Below, in pieces: positions 1 through 8,018 of a DNA stretch of 64,000 nt (the first letter of the stretch is position 1; the number at the start of each line of letters is the position of its first letter). The notes below the pieces were generated by a model. It was not told the DNA's origin, did not search any database, and was given only the letters and a program-made list of their open reading frames with translations. The position numbers and the translations under genes are program-made. The DNA is from Trueperaceae bacterium. GTDB taxonomy: Bacteria > Deinococcota > Deinococci > Deinococcales > Trueperaceae. The stretch spans positions 186,001-250,000 of the forward strand of contig JAMLIB010000005.1 of the NCBI GenBank assembly GCA_023954415.1, given 5' to 3'.

Positions 1-1
1 G

Positions 2-688
2 GCCAGGCGCAAGGTCCTCTTCGCCCCCAACATCGCCGGCATGCAGGACGCGCCTCTGGTGGCCGAGCTCGAGCGTTCGCTCGCCATGCGCGTCGTCCTC
101 GAGAACGACGCTAACGCCGCCGGCTACGCCGAGCACCGCTACGGCGCCGCCAAGGACCTCGAGTCGAGCGTCTACGTCACCGTCTCGACCGGCATAGGCG
201 GTGGCCTGTTCATCGGCGACCGGGTGATCAGGGGCGCCAACGGCCTGGCGGGCGAGATCGGCCACATGACCATGATGGTCGGGGGTCCGATGGGCGGCGA
301 CGGGCATACGGGCAGCCTGGAGGCGCTGGCGGCCGGGCGCTCGATGGCCAGGGACGCCTCCTACGCCTACGGCGCGGAGATGGGCACGCGCGAGCTGTTC
401 GAGCGCGCGCGCTCCGGCGAGCCCAAGGCGCTCGGCATCGTCGACAACGCGGCCCTCTTCACGGGCATCGGGCTGGCCAACCTCGTCAAGGTCTTCGACC
501 CGGAAGGCTTCGTGATAGGCGGCGGTCTCGCCGAGGTCGGGGAGTTCTACTTGAGCAGGATAGAGGCGGCCGCCGTGCGCTACCTGGAGGGCTACCCTTC
601 GCCCGTCTTCCGCACCGCGCTCCTCGGCGGCGAGGCCGGCGTGATCGGGGCCGCCGCCGTGGCGGCCGCGGAGCTCGCCGAGGCGTGA
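2..688 (+). CDS. ROK-family sugar kinase (glucokinase-like), 5' end outside window
   Basis: ROK kinases phosphorylate glucose or related sugars with ATP in the cytosol. About 228 residues are visible; the N-terminal phosphate-binding loop lies upstream of the window. Seen: the catalytic region ENDANAAGYAEH, the ROK signature TVSTGIGGGLFIGDRVIRGA and the GEIGHM histidine. The usual zinc cluster (CxCGxxGCLE) reads GGDGHTGSLE here, so all three cysteines are replaced. The next gene starts inside the stop codon (GTGA overlap), so the two are probably co-translated. Substrate cannot be told; glucokinase is the likeliest reading. Confidence 0.85.
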   Translation, partial: ARRKVLFAPNIAGMQDAPLVAELERSLAMRVVLENDANAAGYAEHRYGAAKDLESSVYVTVSTGIGGGLFIGDRVIRGANGLAGEIGHMTMMVGGPMGGDGHTGSLEALAAGRSMARDASYAYGAEMGTRELFERARSGEPKALGIVDNAALFTGIGLANLVKVFDPEGFVIGGGLAEVGEFYLSRIEAAAVRYLEGYPSPVFRTALLGGEAGVIGAAAVAAAELAEA

Positions 689-1212
689 GCGAGCTCGTCG
701 CCCTCCTCCTGCCCGCGCTGCTGATCTTCTGCCTGCGCATCGTCGACGTCTCGCTCGGCACCCTGCGGATCGGCTTCCTCGTGCGCGGCCAGAGGCGCCT
801 CGCGGGGCTCTTCGGCTTCTTCGAGTCGCTCGTGTGGCTCGTCGCGGCCGCGCAGGTGCTCTCCAACCTCGACTCGCCCGTGAAGTTCGTCGCCTACGCC
901 GCCGGTTATGCGACGGGCACCATGCTGGGCGTGAGCATCGAGCGGTGGCTGGCCATCGGCGAGTCGATCATGCGCGTCGTCACCCCCGTAGACAGCCCGG
1001 CCATCGAGGACCAGCTGCGCCAGGCCGGCTACTACGTGACCGTGCTCAACGCGCGGGGCCGCGACGGCGACGTGCGCGTGTCGTTCTCCGTGATCCCCCG
1101 CCGCAAGATCCCGGAACTGCTCAAGCTGCTCGACTCGGTCAACCCATCCGCGTTCGTCACCTTCGAGAACACCACGCCCGTGCGCCTGGCCGCCGGCAGG
1201 CTGCGCAAGTAG
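685..1212 (+). CDS. UPF0316 / DUF2179 family membrane protein
   Basis: A 175-residue membrane protein of the UPF0316 family (DUF5698 plus DUF2179), whose function is unknown. Three hydrophobic segments lie at about residues 4-24, 40-60 and 66-86, with the family-typical run RIVDVSLGTLRIGFLVRGQR between the first two. The soluble C-terminal half (about 95-160) is the DUF2179 part. The GTG start overlaps the TGA of the ROK kinase gene. Length matches the family. Orientation in the membrane is inferred, with the C-terminal domain probably cytosolic. Confidence 0.8.
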   Translation: MSELVALLLPALLIFCLRIVDVSLGTLRIGFLVRGQRRLAGLFGFFESLVWLVAAAQVLSNLDSPVKFVAYAAGYATGTMLGVSIERWLAIGESIMRVVTPVDSPAIEDQLRQAGYYVTVLNARGRDGDVRVSFSVIPRRKIPELLKLLDSVNPSAFVTFENTTPVRLAAGRLRK

Positions 1213-1215
1213 CGC

Positions 1216-1842
1216 TCAGGCCGGGCGCAGGCGCGTCAAGCGCCCGTTCGCGTCCGACCACGCCTTCACCGCAGCGCCTAGGGCAGCGGAGGCGCGGCGT
1301 GAGAGGTCGGCGGCCGGCCGCTCCGAACCGGGGGTGAGGAGCACGGGGCGCGCCTCGATGCCGTAGGCGCCGGTCGTGGCCAGCCTGCTCGAGACGGCGT
1401 CGACGCGCCAGTCGTCCTGGAAGAGGGCCTTGACGGCGAGCAAGGCCCCGCGGCGGTTGGACGCTTCGCGCCCGCCGGCAGCGCCCGGCCTCCGCACGAC
1501 GGTCTGGCCCGTCCAGGACAAGGAGTCGTAGACGAGGTCCACCCATTCGTCGAGCAGGTAGTGCTGCGCTATCAGAGGCACGGCCTCCTCCTCGGCCTCC
1601 TCCAGGACGTCCTCGTCCGGGTCGAGCGGGTCCAGCCCCCGGAACAGGGGCGACAGCTTCGCCGGCAGGTTGTTGAGGCTGTAGAACCGTGCCTCGAACG
1701 TCGCCGGCAAGACGATGCCGTGCCACCTGATATCGGCTTCGGCGAGCCGCGCGAGGCTCGCCAGCTCCCACTCCGCCGCGAGCTCGGTCTCCGAGAGGTG
1801 GGCCAAGGAGCCCGTGCCCAGGTACGCGTGTCCGCCATGCAT
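1216..1842 (-). CDS. hypothetical protein (208 aa)
   Basis: Not recognised. It encodes 208 residues with no signal peptide or membrane segment. The middle carries an acidic stretch (DPDEDVLEEAEEEA, about residues 71-84) followed by IAQHYLLDEWVDLVYDSLSW, which looks like a folded helical core. The ATG at 1842 lies 5 nt after a TAACAT box (1848-1853), suggesting a leaderless transcript. The gene stands alone, convergent with the UPF0316 gene and divergent from the PASTA protein gene. It is probably a lineage-restricted protein. Confidence 0.6.
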   Translation of the reverse strand: MHGGHAYLGTGSLAHLSETELAAEWELASLARLAEADIRWHGIVLPATFEARFYSLNNLPAKLSPLFRGLDPLDPDEDVLEEAEEEAVPLIAQHYLLDEWVDLVYDSLSWTGQTVVRRPGAAGGREASNRRGALLAVKALFQDDWRVDAVSSRLATTGAYGIEARPVLLTPGSERPAADLSRRASAALGAAVKAWSDANGRLTRLRPA

Positions 1843-1847
1843 GCGTC

Positions 1848-1853
1848 ATGTTA
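1848..1853 (-). promoter_or_regulatory. candidate leaderless -10 (TAACAT) for the 208-aa hypothetical gene
   Basis: TAACAT on the minus strand ends 5 nt before the ATG at 1842. No convincing -35 was seen. Confidence 0.4.
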
Positions 1854-1903
1854 GCGCCGTGCGCGACGCATCGCGGCGGTCCGATCCGCGTCCGGGGCCG
1901 TGG

Positions 1904-1909
1904 TAGAGT
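1904..1909 (+). promoter_or_regulatory. candidate leaderless -10 (TAGAGT) for the PASTA gene
   Basis: TAGAGT ends 6 nt before the GTG at 1916, which places the transcription start on the start codon. This is the leaderless arrangement known in Deinococcus. Confidence 0.5.
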
Positions 1910-1915
1910 CCCCGC

Positions 1916-3190
1916 GTGAGCCGCGCCATCGTGAAGGGGAGCAGCACCGGCGGCCGCGGGTCGGTAGTGCGGCTGGTCTTGGCCGCGGCCGTCTTCCTAC
2001 TGGTCGTCGTGGCGGTCGTGCTCGACGCGGGCCGCTACTTCGCCGTCGAGGAGCAGGTCCTGCCCGACCTCGTCGGCATGCCCTTCGACCAGGCCGCGCG
2101 CCTGCTCCGCAGCCAAGGGTTCGATCCCGTCACGTTCGTCGAGCACGTCGAGGGCGCGCCTGCCGACGCCGTCACCTCCCAGTCCCCCGAACCCGGCACG
2201 GTCGTCAAGCGCCTGCGCTCGATCCACCTGGGCGTCAACACTCCGCCCGCCGCCGCGGTGCTCCCCGACATGCTCGGCATGCTCGAACCCGCCGCCAAGG
2301 CGCGCGCAGCCGAACTCAACTTGCCCCTCGGCCTCATCCAGTACCAGCCCAGCGACAGGCCTGCCGGCACCGTCATAGCGCAGGAGCCGCCAGGCGGCCT
2401 GCGCCTCGCCGAAGGGGCGTCCATCGCGCTCGTCGTGAGCAGTGGCCCGGAACGACAGTCGGTCACCCTTCCCGACCTGGTAGGGACGGACGTCGACGAG
2501 GCCGTGCAGCAACTGGCGCGGCTGGGTTTCGGCAGGGTAGAGGCGTTGCCGTCCGGGGTCTCCTTCTCGCAGCCCCGCGTCGTCGTGGCGATGCATCCCG
2601 CCGCGGGCGAGGTCGTTCCGCCCGGTACGCCCGTGCTGCTGAGCTACTCGCTGTCCACCGCCAACGTCGTGCAGGTGCCCGACGTCATCGGCCAACCCCA
2701 GTGGCAGGCGCAGCTCGCGATCGGAGCGGCGCAGCTGCGTGTCGGCCAGATCACCTTCGTGCAGGACCCCGAGCGGCCCGAGGGCGTCGTGGACGTGCGC
2801 CCCACGGGTTACACGGCCCCGGGCACGCCCGTGTTCCTCACCGTCAACGGCACGCCGTCCGGCGGCCTCGTGCCGGACTTCACCCTGCCGGACGCGACCG
2901 GCCCGACCGACATCGGTGGCGGTACCGACCCCTCCGGCGGCGAGACGGTCGGCGACGGGAGCCGGCTGGTGCCGTTCACGTTCGACCCGACCAACATGGG
3001 TGTGAAACGGCTCCTGGAGCAGCCTTACAGCCTGAAGCTGATAGTGAACGACGACAGGGGCGAGCGCGTCGTCTTCGACCGCCGTGTCGGAGCCGGGCAG
3101 AGCGTGGTCACGTCCGTGGCCATCTACGGCCAGGAAGCCATGCTCCAGACTTACGTCGACGACGTCTTCTTCCAAGCGTGGCGCCCGTGA
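1916..3190 (+). CDS. PASTA-domain membrane protein without a kinase domain
   Basis: This protein has a short cytosolic N-terminus, one membrane helix at about residues 21-42 (RLVLAAAVFLLVVVAVVLDA) and four consecutive PASTA repeats at about 50-115, 117-179, 185-250 and 252-312. Repeat openings include LPDLVGMPFDQA, LPDMLGMLEPAA, LPDLVGTDVDEA and VPDVIGQPQWQA. A C-terminal beta-rich domain (about 345-424) follows a Gly/Asp linker. PASTA repeats usually bind muropeptides or beta-lactams on PknB-like kinases or penicillin-binding proteins; neither catalytic domain is present. A cell-wall sensing or structural role is inference. GTG start chosen from the -10 element at 1904. Confidence 0.85.
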   Translation: MSRAIVKGSSTGGRGSVVRLVLAAAVFLLVVVAVVLDAGRYFAVEEQVLPDLVGMPFDQAARLLRSQGFDPVTFVEHVEGAPADAVTSQSPEPGTVVKRLRSIHLGVNTPPAAAVLPDMLGMLEPAAKARAAELNLPLGLIQYQPSDRPAGTVIAQEPPGGLRLAEGASIALVVSSGPERQSVTLPDLVGTDVDEAVQQLARLGFGRVEALPSGVSFSQPRVVVAMHPAAGEVVPPGTPVLLSYSLSTANVVQVPDVIGQPQWQAQLAIGAAQLRVGQITFVQDPERPEGVVDVRPTGYTAPGTPVFLTVNGTPSGGLVPDFTLPDATGPTDIGGGTDPSGGETVGDGSRLVPFTFDPTNMGVKRLLEQPYSLKLIVNDDRGERVVFDRRVGAGQSVVTSVAIYGQEAMLQTYVDDVFFQAWRP

Positions 3191-3372
3191 GCGACGGCGG
3201 CGCTGCCCACCGGGCGGCCCGGCGCGGGAGTGGCAAATTGCCGGAACGGTCGGGGAGGGCGGCGGGCTATACTCGGAGCCATCTTCGTGCTCCCCCTAGT
3301 GACCAGCATGCGCTCGCACACGCGCAGGTCGCCTGCCGCAGTCACCGGTGACACCGCCCAGGAGGAACGCTC

Positions 3373-5076
3373 GTGAGCGAACCTGAGATCGCAAGACTCG
3401 CCAGGAACCTGGCAGAGCAGAACAACGTGGACTGGCGTCGCCTCAGCGGCACGGGCCCGGGAGGACTCATCCTCGAGCGCGACGTGCTCGACTACCTCGC
3501 GCGCGTCATGGCTGGCGAGGAGGCTCTCGATCCGACACCGGAGCCGCTCCCCGAGGGCATGGACGAATGGCCTGAGGTACACGCCGACTCCGTCGGCAAC
3601 TACTCCCGGTCCGCTGGGCAGCCGACCTACGCCGACCCGGACGCCGCGCCCCTTCAGCCGGCGACCGAGGATGCCGACTACCTGGCCGAGCTGGACGAGG
3701 ACGTGTTCCTGTTCGACGACGACGAGGACGACACGCCCGTACCGACCGAAGGCGCCGCCCTGGACGAGGACGCTCCGGACGAAGACGCCTTGGATGGAGA
3801 GTCTGCTGCCGACGCGTACGCCTACCAGCCCGAGGCCCAGGCGCCGGCGGACGGCTCGTTCGGGGTCGAAGACGACGCGCGGCTGGCCGCGGACGACGAC
3901 CTGCTGTTGGTGTCCGACGAGCCGCTGCCGGAGCCGGAGGCGACCGCGAGCGGCGGGTGGAGCGAGGGGTCCGGCTCCGACGCGCTCGACGAACCGGTCG
4001 GTTCCGTCAGGGCCGACGACTACGTAGGCACGACCGGAACCACGTGGCAAGAGGACGCCTTGAGCTTCGACGCGGAGCCGACCGACCGACCGGATGAGGA
4101 CCTGAGCGACCTCTGGGACACGAGCGCCGCAAGCGCGGACGACGAGCCCGTAGTGGAGCCGGCCCTCCCGGCGTTCGACACCGACGCGACCGCGGTCGTG
4201 GGCGCCACCGGGTTCGAGGACGACACACCCACCTGGGCGACCTCGGTGGAGCCGGAAGACGCGGAGGAGGACCGCGAGCCGAGCGGTCTCACAGTGGCGG
4301 GCGTCGCGCCGTTCGGCGCTGCGGTCGGTGAGGCTCACGAGCCCTCCGGCGGTGCCGGTTGGGAGGCAGCGGAGGTCGTCGAGGACGAGTTCGTCGCGTT
4401 CGGAGCGGCCCTGGACGGGGGCGATGAGCGTGCGGCGGAGGACGCCTACTCACCGCCCGCCTTCGAACCGGCCGAGCCGGACCCCGTAACACGGCCCGTC
4501 GAGGCCCCGGCGTTCGCGCCGCATGCCGCCGAGTCAGGCGCGACCCTCCGCTACGGAGAGTTGCCCCTCGCGCGCACCCCGCACCTGCTGCGCCGCAACG
4601 TCGACGTCAGCGCCCTCGCGGCCGCTCAGCTCGCTGCCGGCCTGGAGCTCGGCGGCGACGAACCGCTGAGCGCCGCCCCCTTCCTACTGCGCGCCGTCGC
4701 CAAGGCCGCCCAGGACGCCGGCCTTGTCAGCGGCCAGGTCGCGCTGGCGGAGATGGCCGGCGCCGTGAGGCTCAGGCGTGTCGACGACGCGGCCACGCGC
4801 CCGTTCGTAGACCTGGTGGCGGAGCTGGCGGGCTCGGGGGCGGAGGAGGACGAGGTCGCGCTGGCGGTCGTCGACCTAAGCGGTCTCGACGTCGACGAGG
4901 CGGTCCTCGACCTCGACGTGCCGGCCGTGACCCTCGGGCGGTTCCTGTACGACAGCGACAGCGGCGACTACCGGAGCACCCTGGCCCTCACGGGCGCGCT
5001 GCCCATCGCTCAAGGCGCGCGCCTGCTCGCGCGCGTCGACGAGCTCCTGGCGTCTCCCGTCAGGCTGCTCGTCTAG
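3373..5076 (+). CDS. E2-like acyltransferase-family protein, catalytically degenerate
   Basis: The N-terminus (about residues 3-46) is a peripheral subunit-binding (E3-binding) domain with ARLARNLAEQNNVDWRRLSG and GRD-like LERDVLDYL. About 320 residues of acidic, low-complexity Asp/Glu/Pro sequence follow. The last 190 residues resemble the 2-oxoacid dehydrogenase E2 catalytic fold (PHLLRRNVDVSALAAAQ ... DELLASPVRLLV). The active-site block, normally DHRxxDG, reads ALPIAQG, and no lipoyl domain is present, so acyl transfer is unlikely. A scaffold role is inference. The GTG start follows AGGAGGAACG (3359-3368); a TATACT box at 3268-3273 may be its promoter. Confidence 0.7.
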   Translation: MSEPEIARLARNLAEQNNVDWRRLSGTGPGGLILERDVLDYLARVMAGEEALDPTPEPLPEGMDEWPEVHADSVGNYSRSAGQPTYADPDAAPLQPATEDADYLAELDEDVFLFDDDEDDTPVPTEGAALDEDAPDEDALDGESAADAYAYQPEAQAPADGSFGVEDDARLAADDDLLLVSDEPLPEPEATASGGWSEGSGSDALDEPVGSVRADDYVGTTGTTWQEDALSFDAEPTDRPDEDLSDLWDTSAASADDEPVVEPALPAFDTDATAVVGATGFEDDTPTWATSVEPEDAEEDREPSGLTVAGVAPFGAAVGEAHEPSGGAGWEAAEVVEDEFVAFGAALDGGDERAAEDAYSPPAFEPAEPDPVTRPVEAPAFAPHAAESGATLRYGELPLARTPHLLRRNVDVSALAAAQLAAGLELGGDEPLSAAPFLLRAVAKAAQDAGLVSGQVALAEMAGAVRLRRVDDAATRPFVDLVAELAGSGAEEDEVALAVVDLSGLDVDEAVLDLDVPAVTLGRFLYDSDSGDYRSTLALTGALPIAQGARLLARVDELLASPVRLLV

Positions 5077-5363
5077 CCGTTGGCTTGCTTGGCAGGGATG
5101 AGCCACCAGAGCAATAGGTAGCCGACGGCAGTCATCCCCAGCGAGGGGAGGGCGCTGAAGGCATATACGATGCGCACCGTGCTAGGAGCGACGCCGACGA
5201 ACTCGGCGATGCCGCCGCAGACACCGCCAAGCACGCGGTGCGTGCGGCTGCGCCGCAACGCCCGATCGGTGGCGGGGCGCCGCCCCCTGCGCTCGTCGTG
5301 GAGGAGGGCGTCAGGTCGGGCCTGCGCCGCGGTGCTATCGAGCCGACTGCCTGACGTCGTCAT
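5073..5363 (-). CDS. PspC-domain membrane protein
   Basis: A 96-residue protein with a basic N-terminal tail of about 45 residues followed by a PspC domain: RVLGGVCGGIAEFVGV, then YAFSALPSLGM and the membrane helix GYLLLWWLIPAK. PspC domains occur in envelope-stress proteins and are membrane-embedded. The stop codon overlaps that of the convergent E2-like gene (CTAG). ATG at 5363 chosen because TATACT ends 6 nt upstream. Confidence 0.85.
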   Translation of the reverse strand: MTTSGSRLDSTAAQARPDALLHDERRGRRPATDRALRRSRTHRVLGGVCGGIAEFVGVAPSTVRIVYAFSALPSLGMTAVGYLLLWWLIPAKQANG

Positions 5364-5369
5364 GGCGCG

Positions 5370-5375
5370 AGTATA
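5370..5375 (-). promoter_or_regulatory. candidate leaderless -10 (TATACT) for pspC-like gene
   Basis: TATACT ends 6 nt before the ATG at 5363. It lies back-to-back with the ubiX -10 at 5389. Confidence 0.5.
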
Positions 5376-5388
5376 AGCGCGCGCGGGG

Positions 5389-5394
5389 TAGCCT
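5389..5394 (+). promoter_or_regulatory. candidate leaderless -10 (TAGCCT) for ubiX
   Basis: TAGCCT ends 7 nt before the GTG at 5402. Confidence 0.4.
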
Positions 5395-5401
5395 GAGGGA
5401 C

Positions 5402-6010
5402 GTGACGGACGACCTGTCAACCAACGGTGGAGCCCGGCGGCCCGAGCGCGAGGTGGTGGTCGGCGTGAGCGGCGCAAGCGGCCTGATCTACGCCGTCGAC
5501 CTCCTCGCCGCCACCAAGCGCGCCGGTGTCAGGAGCTCGCTCGTCGTCAGCGCGGGCGCCAAGCTCGTGGCGCCGACCGAGCTGCCCGAAGGCCTGAAGC
5601 AGTTGAAGGCGCTGGCGGACGTCGACTACAAGGACTCCGACCTCGGCGCTCCGATCGCCTCCGGGAGCCACCTCACGGCCGGCATGATCATCGCGCCGTG
5701 CAGCGCGAGCACGCTGGCCAAGGTCGCGCAAGGCCACGCCGACACGCTGATCACGCGCGCCGCCCACGTGACGCTCAAGGAGCGCAGGCCCCTCGTGCTC
5801 GTCTTGCGTGAGGCGCCTTACTCGCGGCCGATGCTCGTGAACATGCTTGCCGCGCACGACGCCGGCGCCACGGTCCTCCCGGCCGCGCCCGGCTTCTACC
5901 ACAACCCGACCGACATCGGCGAGCTCATAGCCGGCGTTACGAGCCGCGCCCTCGACCTCCTCGGTGTGGCCAACGACCACGCGCCCAGGTGGCGCTCGTG
6001 GGACGAGTGA
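5402..6010 (+). CDS. ubiX: UbiX-type flavin prenyltransferase
   Basis: UbiX joins dimethylallyl phosphate to FMN to make the prenylated flavin used by UbiD decarboxylases. The 202-residue sequence shows the Rossmann-like start VGVSGASGLIYAVDLL, the flavin-binding segment GMIIAPCSASTLAKVA, and LVLREAPYSRPMLVNM near the phosphate site. Length is normal after a 17-residue N-terminal extension. No ubiD lies in the window. ispD starts within its stop codon (GTGA), linking it to isoprenoid synthesis, which fits the need for a prenyl donor. Confidence 0.93.
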   Translation: MTDDLSTNGGARRPEREVVVGVSGASGLIYAVDLLAATKRAGVRSSLVVSAGAKLVAPTELPEGLKQLKALADVDYKDSDLGAPIASGSHLTAGMIIAPCSASTLAKVAQGHADTLITRAAHVTLKERRPLVLVLREAPYSRPMLVNMLAAHDAGATVLPAAPGFYHNPTDIGELIAGVTSRALDLLGVANDHAPRWRSWDE

Positions 6011-6690
6011 CCCCCAGTGATGCGATCCGGACGACCGGGCTCGTCGCGGCCGCCGGCGGTGGCACGCGCATGGGCCTCGGGCCGAAGGCGTTCGTCAGGC
6101 TGGGCGACGCCACGCTCCTCGAGCTGGCCGTCGCCAACGTGCGCGCCGTCGTCGACGACGTCGTGGTGGCCGTGCCTCTTCCGCTCCTCGCCGAGGCCGG
6201 GCGGCTCCTCGGACCGTCCGTGAGGCTGGTGCCCGGCGGCGCCTCGCGCCAGGCCACGGTGCGCGCCATGCTCGCCGAGTCAGACGCCGACGTCGTGCTC
6301 GTCCACGACGCGGCCCGCCCGTTCCTGCCGCGCGCGGTCGGCGAGCGCGTGCTGGCCGCCGCCCGTGCTGCTGGCGCCGCCAGCGCCTGCTTGCGCGTCA
6401 CCGACACGGTCGTCGACGTGGCGGACGGTCGGGCCTTGCCGCGCGACGAGCTGCGGCGCGTCCAGACGCCCCAGGCCTTCGCGCGTGAGCTCCTCGCGCG
6501 CGCGCATGCCGCCGCTGTCGCCGACGGGGTCGAGGCGACCGACGACGCCGCCCTCGTGACGCGACTCGGGGTGGCCGTAGCGTGGGTTGAGGGGAGCCAG
6601 CTCCTCCACAAGCTGACGACCCCGGAGGACTTGGAGCTGGGGCTGGCCCTGCTCGACCTGTGGCGCTCCCGGCGCGGTGGCCAGGCATGA
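6007..6690 (+). CDS. ispD: 2-C-methyl-D-erythritol 4-phosphate cytidylyltransferase
   Basis: IspD couples MEP to CTP in the non-mevalonate isoprenoid pathway. Seen: nucleotide loop VAAAGGGTRMGLGPKAF, VHDAARPF, VTDTVVDV, QTPQAFARELL and TDDAALVTRLG. About 227 residues, normal for the family. I chose the GTG at 6007, which overlaps the ubiX TGA; in-frame GTGs at 5989 and 5998 would add a few residues. It is followed by ispE with an ATGA overlap, so ubiX-ispD-ispE reads as one translationally coupled operon. Confidence 0.95.
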   Translation: MTPSDAIRTTGLVAAAGGGTRMGLGPKAFVRLGDATLLELAVANVRAVVDDVVVAVPLPLLAEAGRLLGPSVRLVPGGASRQATVRAMLAESDADVVLVHDAARPFLPRAVGERVLAAARAAGAASACLRVTDTVVDVADGRALPRDELRRVQTPQAFARELLARAHAAAVADGVEATDDAALVTRLGVAVAWVEGSQLLHKLTTPEDLELGLALLDLWRSRRGGQA

Positions 6691-7589
6691 CGGAAGCCGC
6701 TCACCAGGCGGACGCGTACCTTGCGCACGCGAAGGTCAACCTCGGACTGGCCGTCATCGCCCTGCGCGGCGACGGCTACCACGAGTTGGAGACGGTCATG
6801 GCCAAGGTCGGACTGGCCGACGAGCTGCACATCGGCGTCGCGGAGGGAGCCGGCTCGGGCCGGGACGCGGTGCACCTCACCGTCGACGTCGCGCCGGGGT
6901 TACCGGGTAGCGACGCCGTCGGGCCGGCCGAGGACAACCTGGCCGTTCGGGCGGCCGAGGCCTACCTGGGGGAGCGGCGGGCGTCCGACCCGGGCGCGCC
7001 GCGCGTGGCCATCGACCTCCACCTCGCGAAACGTATCCCCGTGGCCGCCGGTCTCGGCGGCGGCTCGGCGGACGCCGGTGCCGTGCTGCGCGCACTGGCG
7101 GAGCGGCTGCCCGCCGGGGTCGACGTGCAGGCGGTCGCTCGCGCCCTCGGCTCCGACGTCCCCTTCCTGACGACCACGACCCCGGCCGCCCTCGCGCGCG
7201 GCAGGGGGGAGAGGCTCGCGGCCGTCGAGGTCCCGCGCCTTCACCTAGTCCTGGCCAACCCGGGCGGCCAGGTCAGCGCGGCCGCGGCGTACGCCAACCT
7301 CGTCGGCTTCACGCCCCGCCTGCGGTTCGAGAAGGCGCTGGCGAACCTGGCGGCCGGCGAGGAGCCCGGCTGGCCCAACGGCCTGCAACCGGGCGTGCTT
7401 CGCCTCCTGCCCGGCGTCAGGACGGTCCTGGGGGCGCTGCGGGGGGCCGGGCTGAAGGGGGTGCTGCTCTCCGGCAGCGGTCCGACGTGCTTCGGTGTGG
7501 CGCGCGACGCGGAGCACGCGCGGAGCGTGGCTGCCGACCTCGCTGAGGCCCAGCCGGACTGGTGGGTGAGGGCGGACCACACGGCCTAG
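6687..7589 (+). CDS. ispE: 4-diphosphocytidyl-2-C-methyl-D-erythritol kinase
   Basis: A GHMP-family kinase that phosphorylates the 2-hydroxyl of CDP-ME, the step after IspD. Seen: HAKVNLGLAVI near the N-terminus, the ATP loop PVAAGLGGGSADAGAVLRAL, the catalytic DVPFL segment, and the C-terminal motif LLSGSGPTCFGVA. 300 residues, normal length. Starts with ATGA overlapping ispD. The shared operon and strict coupling support joint control of the early MEP pathway. Confidence 0.96.
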   Translation: MTEAAHQADAYLAHAKVNLGLAVIALRGDGYHELETVMAKVGLADELHIGVAEGAGSGRDAVHLTVDVAPGLPGSDAVGPAEDNLAVRAAEAYLGERRASDPGAPRVAIDLHLAKRIPVAAGLGGGSADAGAVLRALAERLPAGVDVQAVARALGSDVPFLTTTTPAALARGRGERLAAVEVPRLHLVLANPGGQVSAAAAYANLVGFTPRLRFEKALANLAAGEEPGWPNGLQPGVLRLLPGVRTVLGALRGAGLKGVLLSGSGPTCFGVARDAEHARSVAADLAEAQPDWWVRADHTA

Positions 7590-7625
7590 GAACGAGCCGC
7601 GGCTTCGGTGTGCGGGTCACCGCCG

Positions 7626-8009
7626 CTACCGTTTGCGCAGGAAGCCGCGGGCGTCCTCGACGTCCTCCTGGACCAGCCAGTCCTCGCCGGCGAGCGACTC
7701 GACGTGGTGCCTGAGCTCGTGCGTCAACGTCTCCCACGCCTCGTCCTCCCAGTCGAAGTCGGGGTCCTCTTCCGCGATGGCCTCGAACGAGCCGTAGTAG
7801 AGGACGACCTGGCGTCCTAGGCCCTCGCCTGCGCCCAGGAAGTCCGGCGAGCCGGGGTCGAGGTACTCGCCCATGCGGTAGACGTCCTCGAAGTCCGGCT
7901 CCAGCCGCGCCTCGGGCAGCACGTGGACGCCGCCGAGACCCCGCATGAACTCCGCAGGGATCTCGTCGACCATCTCGGCGATGAGGGAGGTGAACCGCTC
8001 GAGCGTCAC
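7626..8009 (-). CDS. zincin-like metallopeptidase family protein
   Basis: A 127-residue protein of the small minimal-zincin family (PF06262-like). The motif HELRHH at residues 97-102, in WETLTHELRHHVESL, matches HExxHH, where the histidines bind zinc and Glu is catalytic. The segment GRQVVLYYGSFEAIA before it fits the family's beta-strand. Substrate is unknown in the family. GTG start at 8009. It lies 9 bp downstream of the Gfo/Idh/MocA gene on the same strand and may be its distal partner. Confidence 0.8.
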   Translation of the reverse strand: MTLERFTSLIAEMVDEIPAEFMRGLGGVHVLPEARLEPDFEDVYRMGEYLDPGSPDFLGAGEGLGRQVVLYYGSFEAIAEEDPDFDWEDEAWETLTHELRHHVESLAGEDWLVQEDVEDARGFLRKR

Positions 8010-8018
8010 GCCGGTCGC

